Positions 1-7,549 of a stretch of DNA of 48,484 bases are shown here, piece by piece. The DNA is taken from the NCBI GenBank assembly GCA_905480225.1, contig CAJQPO010000011.1:1-48484 (forward strand), written 5' to 3'. Every line of letters starts with the position of its first letter. Position 1 is the first letter of the stretch. The notes beneath the pieces are model-generated. The model was not told the origin of the DNA, did no database searches, and saw only the letters and a program-made list of their open reading frames with translations. Position numbers and translations under genes: made by a program. This DNA comes from an uncultured Flavobacteriales bacterium. Lineage in GTDB: Bacteria > Bacteroidota > Bacteroidia > Flavobacteriales_D > Parvicellaceae.

Positions 1-765
1 CCATTTCAATATAGGGTTTTGAAAAGGATTATTATGAAGCCATTTTTCAGCTCTTGTTATGAGGTTTTTCACTTCAGGACTGGGACTTTGTTTTGTGCGG
101 CATTTTTTTGCTTTAACCCAGCCCATTGCGATTCTTGAATCAGAATAAATGGGCATGGTGTGAAATTTTTTGTCTTTGTCTTTTTTGAAGTAAGCAAGTG
201 CGTGAACAAGCGCCAAAAATTCTCCGATATTATTTGTGCCCCTAGTAAAAGGCCCCATCTTAAACAGTACATGGTCTTTATTAAAGGTCCAAACACCCTG
301 ATATTCCATCACGCCCTTGCCGTTGCAAGCTGCGTCAACTGCTAAGCTCATTTCAATAGGATTGCCAATTCTTTTCAAATCAGCAACAGACAAATCTCGT
401 GTTTTTTTATAACTACCGGGATATTTTTCCGGACCCTCTAAAAATGCTTTTTCAGCCAACTGCTTGCTTCCAAAGGTTTTATATTTAGGCTTTTTAAAGC
501 CAGTCATTTGACTTTTTGCTTCTCCCCAATCCTGATATACACCAGGAGTGAATCCTGCCCAAACCACGTAATAATAGGTCTTTTTTTTGCTAGAGACTTC
601 AATAGCATCAGGGTTTTTTAAGGCAAACTCAGCTTCGGCACGAGATTTAAAGGACTTAAATTTAGCATCTTTAAAACCACTAATTTGACGCTGAGCCTCA
701 GTCCAAGACGTGTAAATTCCAGGCCGACGCCCTGCCCAAACCACATAATATTTCTGATCAGCCAT
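1..765 (-). CDS. rnhA: Viroplasmin-type ribonuclease H (3' end cut by window edge)
   Basis: Ribonuclease H that should cleave the RNA strand of RNA-DNA hybrids in the cytoplasm. The frame is open from an ATG at 765-763 to base 1, giving 255 visible residues. Two tandem copies of the small caulimovirus viroplasmin / hybrid-binding domain are visible at about residues 5-50 and 64-110; both begin YYVVWAG and hold a GIY/GVY-x-x-W turn. The RNase H fold follows from about residue 138, with acidic catalytic residues D144 (VDAACNGKG), E182 (NNIGEF) and D209 (YSDSR). The last catalytic Asp/His region lies beyond the left edge. The start overlaps the end of the upstream marC frame by 8 nt (758-765), so translational coupling is likely. 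Eukaryote-like RNase H1 proteins of this architecture are known in Bacteroidota. Confidence 0.88.
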   Translation of the reverse strand, partial: MADQKYYVVWAGRRPGIYTSWTEAQRQISGFKDAKFKSFKSRAEAEFALKNPDAIEVSSKKKTYYYVVWAGFTPGVYQDWGEAKSQMTGFKKPKYKTFGSKQLAEKAFLEGPEKYPGSYKKTRDLSVADLKRIGNPIEMSLAVDAACNGKGVMEYQGVWTFNKDHVLFKMGPFTRGTNNIGEFLALVHALAYFKKDKDKKFHTMPIYSDSRIAMGWVKAKKCRTKQSPSPEVKNLITRAEKWLHNNPFQNPILKW

Positions 766-1405
766 GGACAACAACCTCCTTACTTCCTTCAAGCACATGC
801 AACATGTGGTGTAAATTTTCTGTGAAAAGCTTTACGGCAATCGCTAATAAAACAATTCCAAATACTTTTTTAATTATTGCGATTCCTCCTCTGCCCAAAA
901 GTCGCTCTATTTTTTTGGTTAAAACAAGAACAAGAATGACCACCAACATATTAATTACAATGGCAACAAGTATATCTTGAATGGCATATTCGGCTCTTAA
1001 AGAAACCAGCGATGTCATGGATCCAGCCCCTGCAATAATCGGAAAAGCCAAAGGTACCACAGAAGCTACTTTAGGAGATTCTTCCCCGCCATCATCTTTA
1101 AATAGCGAGATTCCAAGAATCATTTCCAACGACATGAAAAACAAAACAAAGGACCCAGCAACAGCAAAAGATTGCGTATCCAGGCCAATTACCTGTAGAA
1201 TGGATTCGCCAAGAAACAAGAAAAGAACCAAAATAAATAGAGCGACAATTGTGGTTCTAAGAGGAAATATTTGCCCGCCAGCTTTTTCCTTTATGCTGAT
1301 AATAATCGGAATGGAACCCACGATGTCTATTACGGCAAATAAAACCATGGTTGCAACGCCGATATGCTGTAAGTTAAAACCAATTCCAGCAATGTCTAAT
1401 ATCAT
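758..1405 (-). CDS. MarC family integral membrane protein
   Basis: A 215-residue polytopic inner-membrane protein of the MarC/UPF0056 family. It starts with a hydrophobic helix containing the family-typical stretch DIVGSIPIII (about residues 27-36) and has about six membrane segments. The loop after the third segment holds short acidic sequence, and SLFKDDGGEESPKVASVVPLAFPIIAGAGS carries the family's conserved PLAxPxxAGPG-like motif. Function of the family is unclear; early links to multiple antibiotic resistance in E. coli were not upheld. It sits between purN and rnhA, overlapping purN by 4 nt (ATGA at 1402-1405) and rnhA by 8 nt, so the three genes look like one transcript read leftwards. 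Confidence 0.85.
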   Translation of the reverse strand: MILDIAGIGFNLQHIGVATMVLFAVIDIVGSIPIIISIKEKAGGQIFPLRTTIVALFILVLFLFLGESILQVIGLDTQSFAVAGSFVLFFMSLEMILGISLFKDDGGEESPKVASVVPLAFPIIAGAGSMTSLVSLRAEYAIQDILVAIVINMLVVILVLVLTKKIERLLGRGGIAIIKKVFGIVLLAIAVKLFTENLHHMLHVLEGSKEVVVHG

Positions 1406-1992
1406 GGTTTAGTATTTATTTTAGAAATTACAGCCTCAACTGTGCTCGGAAAATACAGGCCTTCCAGCGTTTTAATTTTCTTTTGTAAATGTACGGGATT
1501 ATCACCGGCTTGTATTTGGCAGGAAAATTGGGCAATGATAGCCCCGTCGTCATAGTTTTCATTTACATAGTGAATAGTGATTCCAGAGAGGGTCTCTTGG
1601 GCCTCTACTACAGCCTCATGAACCCGAATACCGTACATTCCTTTACCTCCGTACTTAGGTAAAAGAGACGGATGTAGATTAATTACTCGATTATGAAAAT
1701 TTTTCAATATTCTTTGTGGGAACTTCAGTAAAAAGCCAGCTAAGACAATCAAGTCAGGACTCGTTTCGTTTAAAAACTCGTCAACAATTACGTCTTTTTG
1801 GAGGTCTTTTTTTGTAAAAACCAGGTGTTTAATGTCGTTCTGATTTGCGAGAGTTAAAACGCCTGATTTTGGGTTGTTTGTGCAAATTCCAGAGACAACG
1901 ACGGCGCTATTGTTTTTAAAATATTCCACAATGTTTGTGGCGTTAGAGCCTGCCCCCGAAGCAAAAATAACAATGTTGCTAATCTTATTCAT
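1402..1992 (-). CDS. purN: Phosphoribosylglycinamide formyltransferase (GAR transformylase)
   Basis: Transfers the formyl group of 10-formyl-tetrahydrofolate to GAR in purine synthesis. The protein is 196 aa from the ATG at 1992, close to the family's usual length. Seen: the phosphate-binding FASGAGSN loop (residues 9-17), the catalytic NLHPSLLP motif with N105 and H107, and the YDDGAII motif with the catalytic Asp (D148/D149). The frame extends upstream to 2031, but the extra residues do not resemble the family, and MNKISNIVIFASG is the canonical beginning. It is the first gene of a leftward purN-marC-rnhA group and is divergent from the nitroreductase, with 91 nt between the starts. Confidence 0.93.
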   Translation of the reverse strand: MNKISNIVIFASGAGSNATNIVEYFKNNSAVVVSGICTNNPKSGVLTLANQNDIKHLVFTKKDLQKDVIVDEFLNETSPDLIVLAGFLLKFPQRILKNFHNRVINLHPSLLPKYGGKGMYGIRVHEAVVEAQETLSGITIHYVNENYDDGAIIAQFSCQIQAGDNPVHLQKKIKTLEGLYFPSTVEAVISKINTKP

Positions 1993-2083
1993 GAGGTGTA
2001 AAAATAATTCAATTGTCATAGGGGGCAACAAAAAGTCCGATTTAATGCCAAGTATAATTCAATAGGTTCCTATCTTGGTTGTG

Positions 2084-2755
2084 ATGAGTAATAGCAAGAA
2101 ATTTATCCCATACGAGCAAGAGGACCGAAATGAGGAAGAAGTGCTTTTGAGAAGTGCAGAATTTTATGAGTTTATGAACGCAAGGAGGTCTATTCGTCAG
2201 TTTTCAGAGAAGGCTATACCAAAAAAGGTAATAGACAACATCATAATGGCGGCATCAACGGCACCGTCTGGTGCGAACAAGCAGCCTTGGACTTTTTGCG
2301 TTGTTTCAAGTAAACAAATTAAAAAAGAAGTAAGAATGCTTGCTGAAGTTGAGGAAAAAGAAAGCTATTCGAATCGGATGAGTGAGGAGTGGCTAGAAGA
2401 CCTTATTCCGCTGGGTACAGATTGGCACAAAGACTTTATTGAAACTGTTCCTTGGGTTATTGTTGTAATGAAGAGAGTATACGAGCGAGGAGAAGAAAAT
2501 GCCAAACAAAAAAATTATTATGTCAACGAATCAGTGGGTATTGCTTGCGGAATATTGATCGCGGCAATTCACAATGCGGGACTCTGCACATTAACGCATA
2601 CACCGAGCCCAATGGACTTTTTAACCAAAGCATTAGGCAGGCCCGAAAACGAAAGGCCATTTCTTTTACTCCCTGTTGGTTATCCTACAAAAAACGCCAA
2701 GGTTCCAAACATTCTTAGAAAGGGATTAACAGACGTTGCCGTTTATTATGAATAA
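2084..2755 (+). CDS. Nitroreductase-fold flavoprotein, iodotyrosine deiodinase (IYD)-like
   Basis: A 223-aa FMN-dependent nitroreductase-superfamily protein. The ATG at 2084 is chosen over an upstream TTG at 2075. FMN-binding features are RRSIRQF (34-40), APSGANKQPW (60-69), the GIACGILIAAIHNAGL helix and LLPVGYP near the C-terminus. Compared from memory with human iodotyrosine deiodinase, alignment holds without gaps through the active-site lid: E91, Y95 and K116 fall at the positions of human E157, Y161 and K182, which bind the zwitterion of halotyrosine. This supports a halotyrosine reductive dehalogenase role rather than a generic nitroreductase, although the true substrate in this bacterium is unknown. 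The gene precedes acpP on the same strand by 64 nt but has no obvious metabolic link to it. Confidence 0.82.
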   Translation: MSNSKKFIPYEQEDRNEEEVLLRSAEFYEFMNARRSIRQFSEKAIPKKVIDNIIMAASTAPSGANKQPWTFCVVSSKQIKKEVRMLAEVEEKESYSNRMSEEWLEDLIPLGTDWHKDFIETVPWVIVVMKRVYERGEENAKQKNYYVNESVGIACGILIAAIHNAGLCTLTHTPSPMDFLTKALGRPENERPFLLLPVGYPTKNAKVPNILRKGLTDVAVYYE

Positions 2756-2819
2756 ATTTTGTTTTGTTTTGATTAAGTAGTTTATTTGTGGGCTGAATTA
2801 ACCAACTAAAAAAAAGAAT

Positions 2820-3056
2820 ATGTCTGATGTAAATTCAAGAGTAGTAGCAATTATCGTTGACAAGCTCGGAGTAGATGAGACGGAAGTTACTCCAGAAGCA
2901 AGCTTCACAAATGACTTAGGAGCCGATTCTCTGGACACTGTAGAGTTAATTATGGAATTCGAAAAAGAATTCAATATTGCTATTCCAGATGATCAAGCAG
3001 AAAAAATAGCAACAGTAGGTAATGCTGTAAAATATATCGAAGACAACGCGAGCTAA
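2820..3056 (+). CDS. acpP: Acyl carrier protein
   Basis: A 78-aa acidic carrier of growing fatty acyl chains. The phosphopantetheine attachment site is the DSL motif in [18 protein letters not shown], with Ser37 as the modified residue. Length and the C-terminal [12 protein letters not shown] stretch match the family. It lies directly upstream of fabF, 23 nt away, in the classic acpP-fabF order that supplies the elongating ketosynthase with its substrate carrier. A T-rich stretch (2759-2790) precedes the gene and may hold its promoter. Confidence 0.97.
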   Translation: MSDVNSRVVAIIVDKLGVDETEVTPEASFTNDLGADSLDTVELIMEFEKEFNIAIPDDQAEKIATVGNAVKYIEDNAS

Positions 3057-3079
3057 TTCGCAACTAAAGCTAAAGATAA

Positions 3080-4330
3080 ATGGAGTTAAAGAGAGTTGTA
3101 ATAACAGGTCTCGGTGCGCTAACACCAATAGGGAATTCAATGGAAGAGTATTGGAACTCTCTCATTAATGGCGTTAGTGGCGCAGCTCCAATTACTCATT
3201 TTGATGCTTCTAAGTTTAAAACACAATTTGCGTGTGAGCTCAAGAATTTTGATGTTTTAGAGCATCTAGATAGAAAAGAAGCTCGAAAACTGGATCAGTT
3301 TAGTCAATATGCCATGGTCGCCGCCGCAGAGGCAATGAGCGATTCAGGGCTAGACCTTGAAAACCTTGATCTAGACAAAGCAGGCGTTATCTGGGGTTCA
3401 GGAATAGGCGGTCTTAAGACCTTTCAAGATGAGTGTTTTTCCTATAACTCTGGAGACGGAACCCCTCGATTTAATCCATTCTTTATCCCAAAGATGATAG
3501 TAGATATTGTCGCAGGACACATTTCTATTAAATACGGTTTGAGAGGGCCTAATTTCGTAACAGTTTCAGCGTGTGCCTCTGCTTCTAATGCGATGATAGA
3601 TGCCTTTACTTACATTCGATTAGGTAAGGCTAACGTTATCGTTTCTGGAGGGTCTGAGGCTGGGGTGAATGAAGCTGGCATGGGCGGTTTTAATGCGTTG
3701 AAAGCGCTTTCAACGAATAATGAAAACCCGAAATCAGCATCCAGACCCTTTGATAAGAATCGAGATGGTTTTGTATTGGGTGAGGGAGCAGGCGCTATCA
3801 TTCTGGAGGAGTATGAGCACGCAAAAGCGAGAGGAGCTAAAATATATGCAGAAGTATTGGGAAGCGGCTTGACTGCTGATGCGCATCACATTACAGCTCC
3901 GCATCCGGAAGGAATTGGCGCGGCTAATGTAATGCGATTCGCACTGGAAGAAGCAGGCTTATCGACTTCAGAGATTGATTACATCAACGTGCACGGAACA
4001 TCAACACCGCTGGGTGACATTGCGGAGACAAAAGCAATTAAAACAGTATTTGGAAAAGACGCGTACAACCTCAATATTGGATCGACTAAATCCATGACAG
4101 GCCACCTGTTGGGTGCCGCAGGCGCCATCGAGGCAATTGCATGTATAAAAGCGGTAGAAACAGACATTGTTCCGCCGACAATTAATTTTGAGACCGAAGA
4201 CCCCGAAATTGACTACAAATTAAACTTCACTTTTCACAAGGCTCAAAAGAGAGAGGTTAGAGCTGCGCTTAGTAATACGTTTGGATTTGGCGGTCATAAC
4301 ACTTCAATTATTTTTTCAAAATTGCGCTAA
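3080..4330 (+). CDS. fabF: 3-oxoacyl-[acyl-carrier-protein] synthase II
   Basis: Condensing enzyme that elongates acyl-ACP with malonyl-ACP in type II fatty acid synthesis. It is 416 aa, the usual length. The thiolase-fold catalytic triad is complete: nucleophile C165 in TVSACASASNA, H305 in NVHGTSTPLGD and H342 in GHLLGAAG. The C-terminal SNTFGFGGHN glycine-rich loop is present. Position between acpP and rnc is the typical bacterial order. The next gene, rnc, begins 3 nt after the stop codon, suggesting translational coupling. Confidence 0.97.
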   Translation: MELKRVVITGLGALTPIGNSMEEYWNSLINGVSGAAPITHFDASKFKTQFACELKNFDVLEHLDRKEARKLDQFSQYAMVAAAEAMSDSGLDLENLDLDKAGVIWGSGIGGLKTFQDECFSYNSGDGTPRFNPFFIPKMIVDIVAGHISIKYGLRGPNFVTVSACASASNAMIDAFTYIRLGKANVIVSGGSEAGVNEAGMGGFNALKALSTNNENPKSASRPFDKNRDGFVLGEGAGAIILEEYEHAKARGAKIYAEVLGSGLTADAHHITAPHPEGIGAANVMRFALEEAGLSTSEIDYINVHGTSTPLGDIAETKAIKTVFGKDAYNLNIGSTKSMTGHLLGAAGAIEAIACIKAVETDIVPPTINFETEDPEIDYKLNFTFHKAQKREVRAALSNTFGFGGHNTSIIFSKLR

Positions 4331-4333
4331 TTC

Positions 4334-5002
4334 TTGGGGCTTTTTAGAAAAAATCCAAAAGACCCAATTTCTTCCTTTGTCCACGAAAATTTTGGAGTAT
4401 ACCCGAAAGATTTAACATTGTATTCCACTGCGCTAACGCATAAATCCTACAGTCAAAACTTGCCGAATAATGAACGGCTAGAATATTTGGGTGATTCTGT
4501 AATTAGCACGATCGTTTCTCAATATCTTTTTGAAAAATTTCCCAATGAAGACGAGGGTTTTTTGACAAAACTTAGGTCTAGAATAGTCAGTCGTGACAAT
4601 CTGAATGAAATAGGCATAAAAATGGAGGTGCTTCGGCATGTCAGATATTTTAAGGGAAACAATCATTACAAGTCGTTAGAAGGTAATGTTTTTGAAGCCC
4701 TTATTGGAGCGCTTTATCTTGACTTTGGATTTTCCAAGACAAAAGAAATTATGCTTGCTCGAGTTTTAATAAACACCGAACAATTACAATCAAAGGACAC
4801 TGATTTTAAAAGTCGAGTCCTCGTTTGGGCTCAAAAAAACAAAAAAAAACTGGAGTACAAACTTTCAGAAATAGAAGGTACAGAAAAAAAATACTTAGCA
4901 AAGTTATTTATAGACGGGAAACTGATTTCGGAATCAGTGGGTACTTCAAAAAAACAAGCGGAAAAAGGGGCCGCAAAATCTGCAGCAAACCGCTTATTCT
5001 GA
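4334..5002 (+). CDS. rnc: Ribonuclease III
   Basis: Double-strand-specific endoribonuclease for rRNA and mRNA processing. The 222-aa protein has the signature NERLEYLGDSVI, with E47 and D54 as metal ligands, and a second motif GNVFEALIGALYLDFGF where the usual Asp is Asn, a substitution often met in Bacteroidota. A double-stranded RNA-binding domain ends the protein (GTSKKQAEKGAAKSAA). The only sensible start is a TTG at 4334, 3 nt after the fabF stop; the first ATG would remove the catalytic motif. Translation probably depends on coupling with fabF. Confidence 0.93.
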   Translation: MGLFRKNPKDPISSFVHENFGVYPKDLTLYSTALTHKSYSQNLPNNERLEYLGDSVISTIVSQYLFEKFPNEDEGFLTKLRSRIVSRDNLNEIGIKMEVLRHVRYFKGNNHYKSLEGNVFEALIGALYLDFGFSKTKEIMLARVLINTEQLQSKDTDFKSRVLVWAQKNKKKLEYKLSEIEGTEKKYLAKLFIDGKLISESVGTSKKQAEKGAAKSAANRLF

Positions 5003-5031
5003 AAATTTGTTGGCGAATTTGATTTTTTTTT
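5003..5031 (+). terminator. Possible weak intrinsic terminator after rnc
   Basis: Directly after the rnc stop, AAATT (5003-5007) can pair with AATTT (5016-5020), followed after three bases by a run of nine T (5023-5031). The stem is short and AT-rich, so only the T tract argues strongly for termination of the acpP-fabF-rnc transcript. Confidence 0.35.
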
Positions 5032-5218
5032 CTTGGTAATCATTAGAGGAGTTCAAAAGCCGTTAGTTTGGTGTAAAGCACTTAAAATGAGGTAGTTGTT
5101 TTCCCGGTTTTCCATTTTTCACTTTCCGTTATTTTGCAAGTACTCCAAAAAGTTCAGTATCGAAATGAACCAAACAGCAAACACTTTGTTTAACACTTAA
5201 ACTAAAACATTAAACAAA

Positions 5219-6766
5219 ATGAAAAAATTACTTTACTTTACATTAGGTGTTTCAACCTTGACCACTTTAAATGCACAAACATCTGTATTTGATGTGATTG
5301 AATCGAGCCCTTCCCATACCATATTAGAAACAGCACTGGTCCAAGAAGGGCTGGACGTTGTATTGGATGATTTAACAGCCGATTACACGGTCTTTGCACC
5401 TGACGATGCAGCCTTTGGGCAGTTCTTTAGTGATGCTGGAATTACTGCTGCTGATTTATTAGCCGATCCAAAACTAACGAACACACTTTTACATCATGTT
5501 GTTGGTGGCGTTGTATTATCTACAAGTTTGATGAATGGAGAGGTTACTACCTTGAGTAAACTAGACGTTACTGTAGATGTTACCTCAGGAGCTAAAATAG
5601 ACAGTGCAAATGTGACGTTAGCTGACCTTCCTGCTGACAATGGGGCCGTACACGTTATAGATTACGTTTTACTTCCTACTTACGACGATGTAACTGAGGT
5701 TGTAGCAACTAGCGCAGACCATACGATTCTATTGACAGCGCTGCAAACAGCTGGTTTAGTAACGACCTTGCAGGATATGAGTGCTGACTTTACCGTATTC
5801 GCGCCTACAGATGCAGCCTTTGGGCAGTTTCTTAGCGATGCTGGAATGAGCGCTGCTGATTTATTAGCAGATCCGAACCTTGCAAAAATATTGCTCCACC
5901 ACGTAGTTTCAGGAACCGTGTTGTCTACCAGTCTTTCCAATGGAGAAGTAACTACTATTTCAGGCCTTGATGTTACCGTAGATGTTTCTTCGGGTGCAAA
6001 AATCGACAGCGCAAATGTTGTGGTCGCTGATATCTTAGCGGATAATGGAGTCGTTCACGTCTTGGATTATGTTTTATTACCGACTTACGATGATGTAACA
6101 GAGGTGGTTGCGACAAGTCCTGACCACACGATATTGCTCTTGGCTCTTCAAACAGCTGGTTTGGTTGCGACATTACAGGATTTATCTGCAGACTTTACCG
6201 TATTCGCGCCAACAGACGCTGCGTTTAACGCTTTCCTGGCCGCGAACTCTCTTACTGCTGCCGATTTATTGGCTTCACCTGACCTTAGCAGTATTTTGTT
6301 GCATCACGTTGTTTCGGGTACGGTTTTGTCCACAGGACTTTCTAGCGGACCAGTAACAACAATAAATGGAACAGATGTCGTTGTTGACCTAACTTCAGGA
6401 GTAATGATTGACAATGCGAATGTAACTGCCGCAGACATTGTAGCAGACAACGGTGTAGTTCATGTAATCGATGGCGTATTGGTTTTGCCTTCTACTGGAA
6501 TCATTGAAAACAATTTAAATTACTCAGTGTATCCCAACCCATCTGTTGGAAACACAATAACGATTAAGGGAAATGAAAAATCAACAGAAGGCGCTTTTAT
6601 TGCACTAATAGATGGCGCTGGAAAGCTTATTGCTAATCAATTTGTAACGGTTAACCAATTGCATGCTGGTTACGAGTTTGATATTTCTTCATGTGCCTCA
6701 GGAATGTACAACATCATCATTCGATTCGAGAATCAAATTTCGAGTCAAAGATTGGTCATTCGATAA
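5219..6766 (+). CDS. Secreted triple fasciclin (FAS1) domain protein with T9SS sorting tail
   Basis: A 515-aa exported protein. A signal peptide (MKKLLYFTLGVSTLTTLNAQ) is followed by three FAS1 domains at about residues 23-157, 158-292 and 293-427. Each has the FAS1 hallmarks: TVFAPxDAAF in the first half and LLHHVVxGxVLST in the second, then NGxVHVIDxVLLP. FAS1 domains commonly mediate adhesion or cell-surface interaction. The C-terminal roughly 80 residues (YSVYPNPS..., SGMYNIII..., QRLVIR) are a type A T9SS sorting domain, so the protein should cross the outer membrane through the gliding-linked secretion system and be surface-anchored or released. The three repeats are also very similar at DNA level. 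It appears monocistronic, ended by a strong hairpin at 6821-6847. Confidence 0.92.
   Translation: MKKLLYFTLGVSTLTTLNAQTSVFDVIESSPSHTILETALVQEGLDVVLDDLTADYTVFAPDDAAFGQFFSDAGITAADLLADPKLTNTLLHHVVGGVVLSTSLMNGEVTTLSKLDVTVDVTSGAKIDSANVTLADLPADNGAVHVIDYVLLPTYDDVTEVVATSADHTILLTALQTAGLVTTLQDMSADFTVFAPTDAAFGQFLSDAGMSAADLLADPNLAKILLHHVVSGTVLSTSLSNGEVTTISGLDVTVDVSSGAKIDSANVVVADILADNGVVHVLDYVLLPTYDDVTEVVATSPDHTILLLALQTAGLVATLQDLSADFTVFAPTDAAFNAFLAANSLTAADLLASPDLSSILLHHVVSGTVLSTGLSSGPVTTINGTDVVVDLTSGVMIDNANVTAADIVADNGVVHVIDGVLVLPSTGIIENNLNYSVYPNPSVGNTITIKGNEKSTEGAFIALIDGAGKLIANQFVTVNQLHAGYEFDISSCASGMYNIIIRFENQISSQRLVIR
5285..6495 (+). repeat. Three tandem FAS1 coding repeats, about 405 bp each
   Basis: Units run approximately 5285-5689, 5690-6094 and 6095-6495. 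Units 1-2 share long nearly identical stretches (for instance the GAKIDSAN and YVLLPTYDDVTEVVATS coding segments), and units 2-3 share DFTVFAPTDAAF and LLHHVVSGTVLST. Many third-codon positions agree, suggesting fairly recent duplication or gene conversion. Confidence 0.8.
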
Positions 6767-6820
6767 ATACTGGAAAATTTTAAGTAGTGAATCAAGTAAA
6801 CGATTAAGTAATCAAATTCA

Positions 6821-6847
6821 AAGGGCACCCGTAAAAGGGTGCCTTTT
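6821..6847 (+). terminator. Intrinsic terminator after the FAS1 gene
   Basis: GGCACCC (6824-6830) pairs with GGGTGCC (6837-6843) around a six-base loop GTAAAA. The stem is extended by AAG/CTT with one bulged G and followed by TTTT. It lies 55 nt after the FAS1 stop. Confidence 0.75.
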
Positions 6848-7129
6848 GAGTTATTTGTAAACCCTGATTAAGTCACAATACATATAAGAAAGCCAAACGA
6901 AAAATGAGCTAAGCCAATGCAGACGGGTATTGACAATTGAATACCTGAGCACTTCTTTGTCTACTCTAGCACCAACAATTACCCTTTCTAACTCAACTCC
7001 AAACCGTACACAAAACCAACCGAAGTACTTTTAATGACGATTGTCTTATCTTAACACCGGAATTAACAGGATTTAGAACGGAAGAAATATATTTGATCAA
7101 AATTGTCCATCACAGTGGATTAACAAGAC
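6848..7129. other. Gene-free stretch upstream of the IPExxxVDY gene
   Basis: No reading frame of note on either strand. The only recognisable element is a TAnnTTTG-type promoter box at 7088-7095. The rest is AT-rich sequence without visible repeats or strong hairpins. Confidence 0.5.
7088..7095 (+). promoter_or_regulatory. Candidate Bacteroidota -7 box (TATATTTG)
   Basis: TATATTTG matches the Bacteroidota consensus TAnnTTTG and lies 35 nt before the ATG of the IPExxxVDY gene, so it could drive that gene and pyk. No convincing -33 TTTG element is present at the usual distance. Confidence 0.35.
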
Positions 7130-7546
7130 ATGAAATACACACTATTGGAAGAATACGATTATGACTTTACGCTTATTGGCATCAGCTGTCACGCTAAAGA
7201 TTATCGCATTTGTTGGTCTATCAATCAACGATTCGGGTATGATTTTGAAAAACAGGAACACGATTTGGAAATGCTCAATGACAATAAAGCAGAGACAAGC
7301 GTTCATTCACTTTATGCCTATTACGATGATGACAACCACAACGAACTCTTCTTAATTTCTAACCGAAACAGTAATGGATATTTAATTCCAGAACAACGAC
7401 ATGCAGATTATATGCTAATGGTAAAGGGTGCTGTATCAGTGGATGCAAAGCTGCTTTCTAATGAGCTAAAAGAGATCGACACCGTTCTAACTGCTTTTCA
7501 GATTAATGTGATGGATTTGAAATCTAGAAAGAACCTTATATTTTAA
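7130..7546 (+). CDS. IPExxxVDY family conserved protein
   Basis: A 138-aa soluble protein of the Bacteroidota-specific family named after an IPExxxVDY motif; here the motif reads IPEQRHADY at residues 86-94, with Ala in place of Val. No signal peptide or membrane segment is visible. The N-terminal half is rich in aromatic and acidic residues. Family members are typically encoded next to pyruvate kinase, as here, where pyk starts 3 nt after this gene's stop. Biochemical function is unknown. Co-transcription with pyk suggests a role tied to glycolysis or simply conserved neighbourhood; neither can be decided from sequence. Confidence 0.8.
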   Translation: MKYTLLEEYDYDFTLIGISCHAKDYRICWSINQRFGYDFEKQEHDLEMLNDNKAETSVHSLYAYYDDDNHNELFLISNRNSNGYLIPEQRHADYMLMVKGAVSVDAKLLSNELKEIDTVLTAFQINVMDLKSRKNLIF

Positions 7547-7549
7547 TGA

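Noticed and set aside
981-1412. 143-codon plus-strand frame opposite marC.
   Set aside because: It is the antisense shadow of an intact MarC-family gene and has no recognisable protein pattern.
5285-6495. Tandem DNA similarity considered as a mobile or CRISPR-like repeat.
   Set aside because: The units are in frame, code for FAS1 domains and have no short direct repeats with unique spacers.
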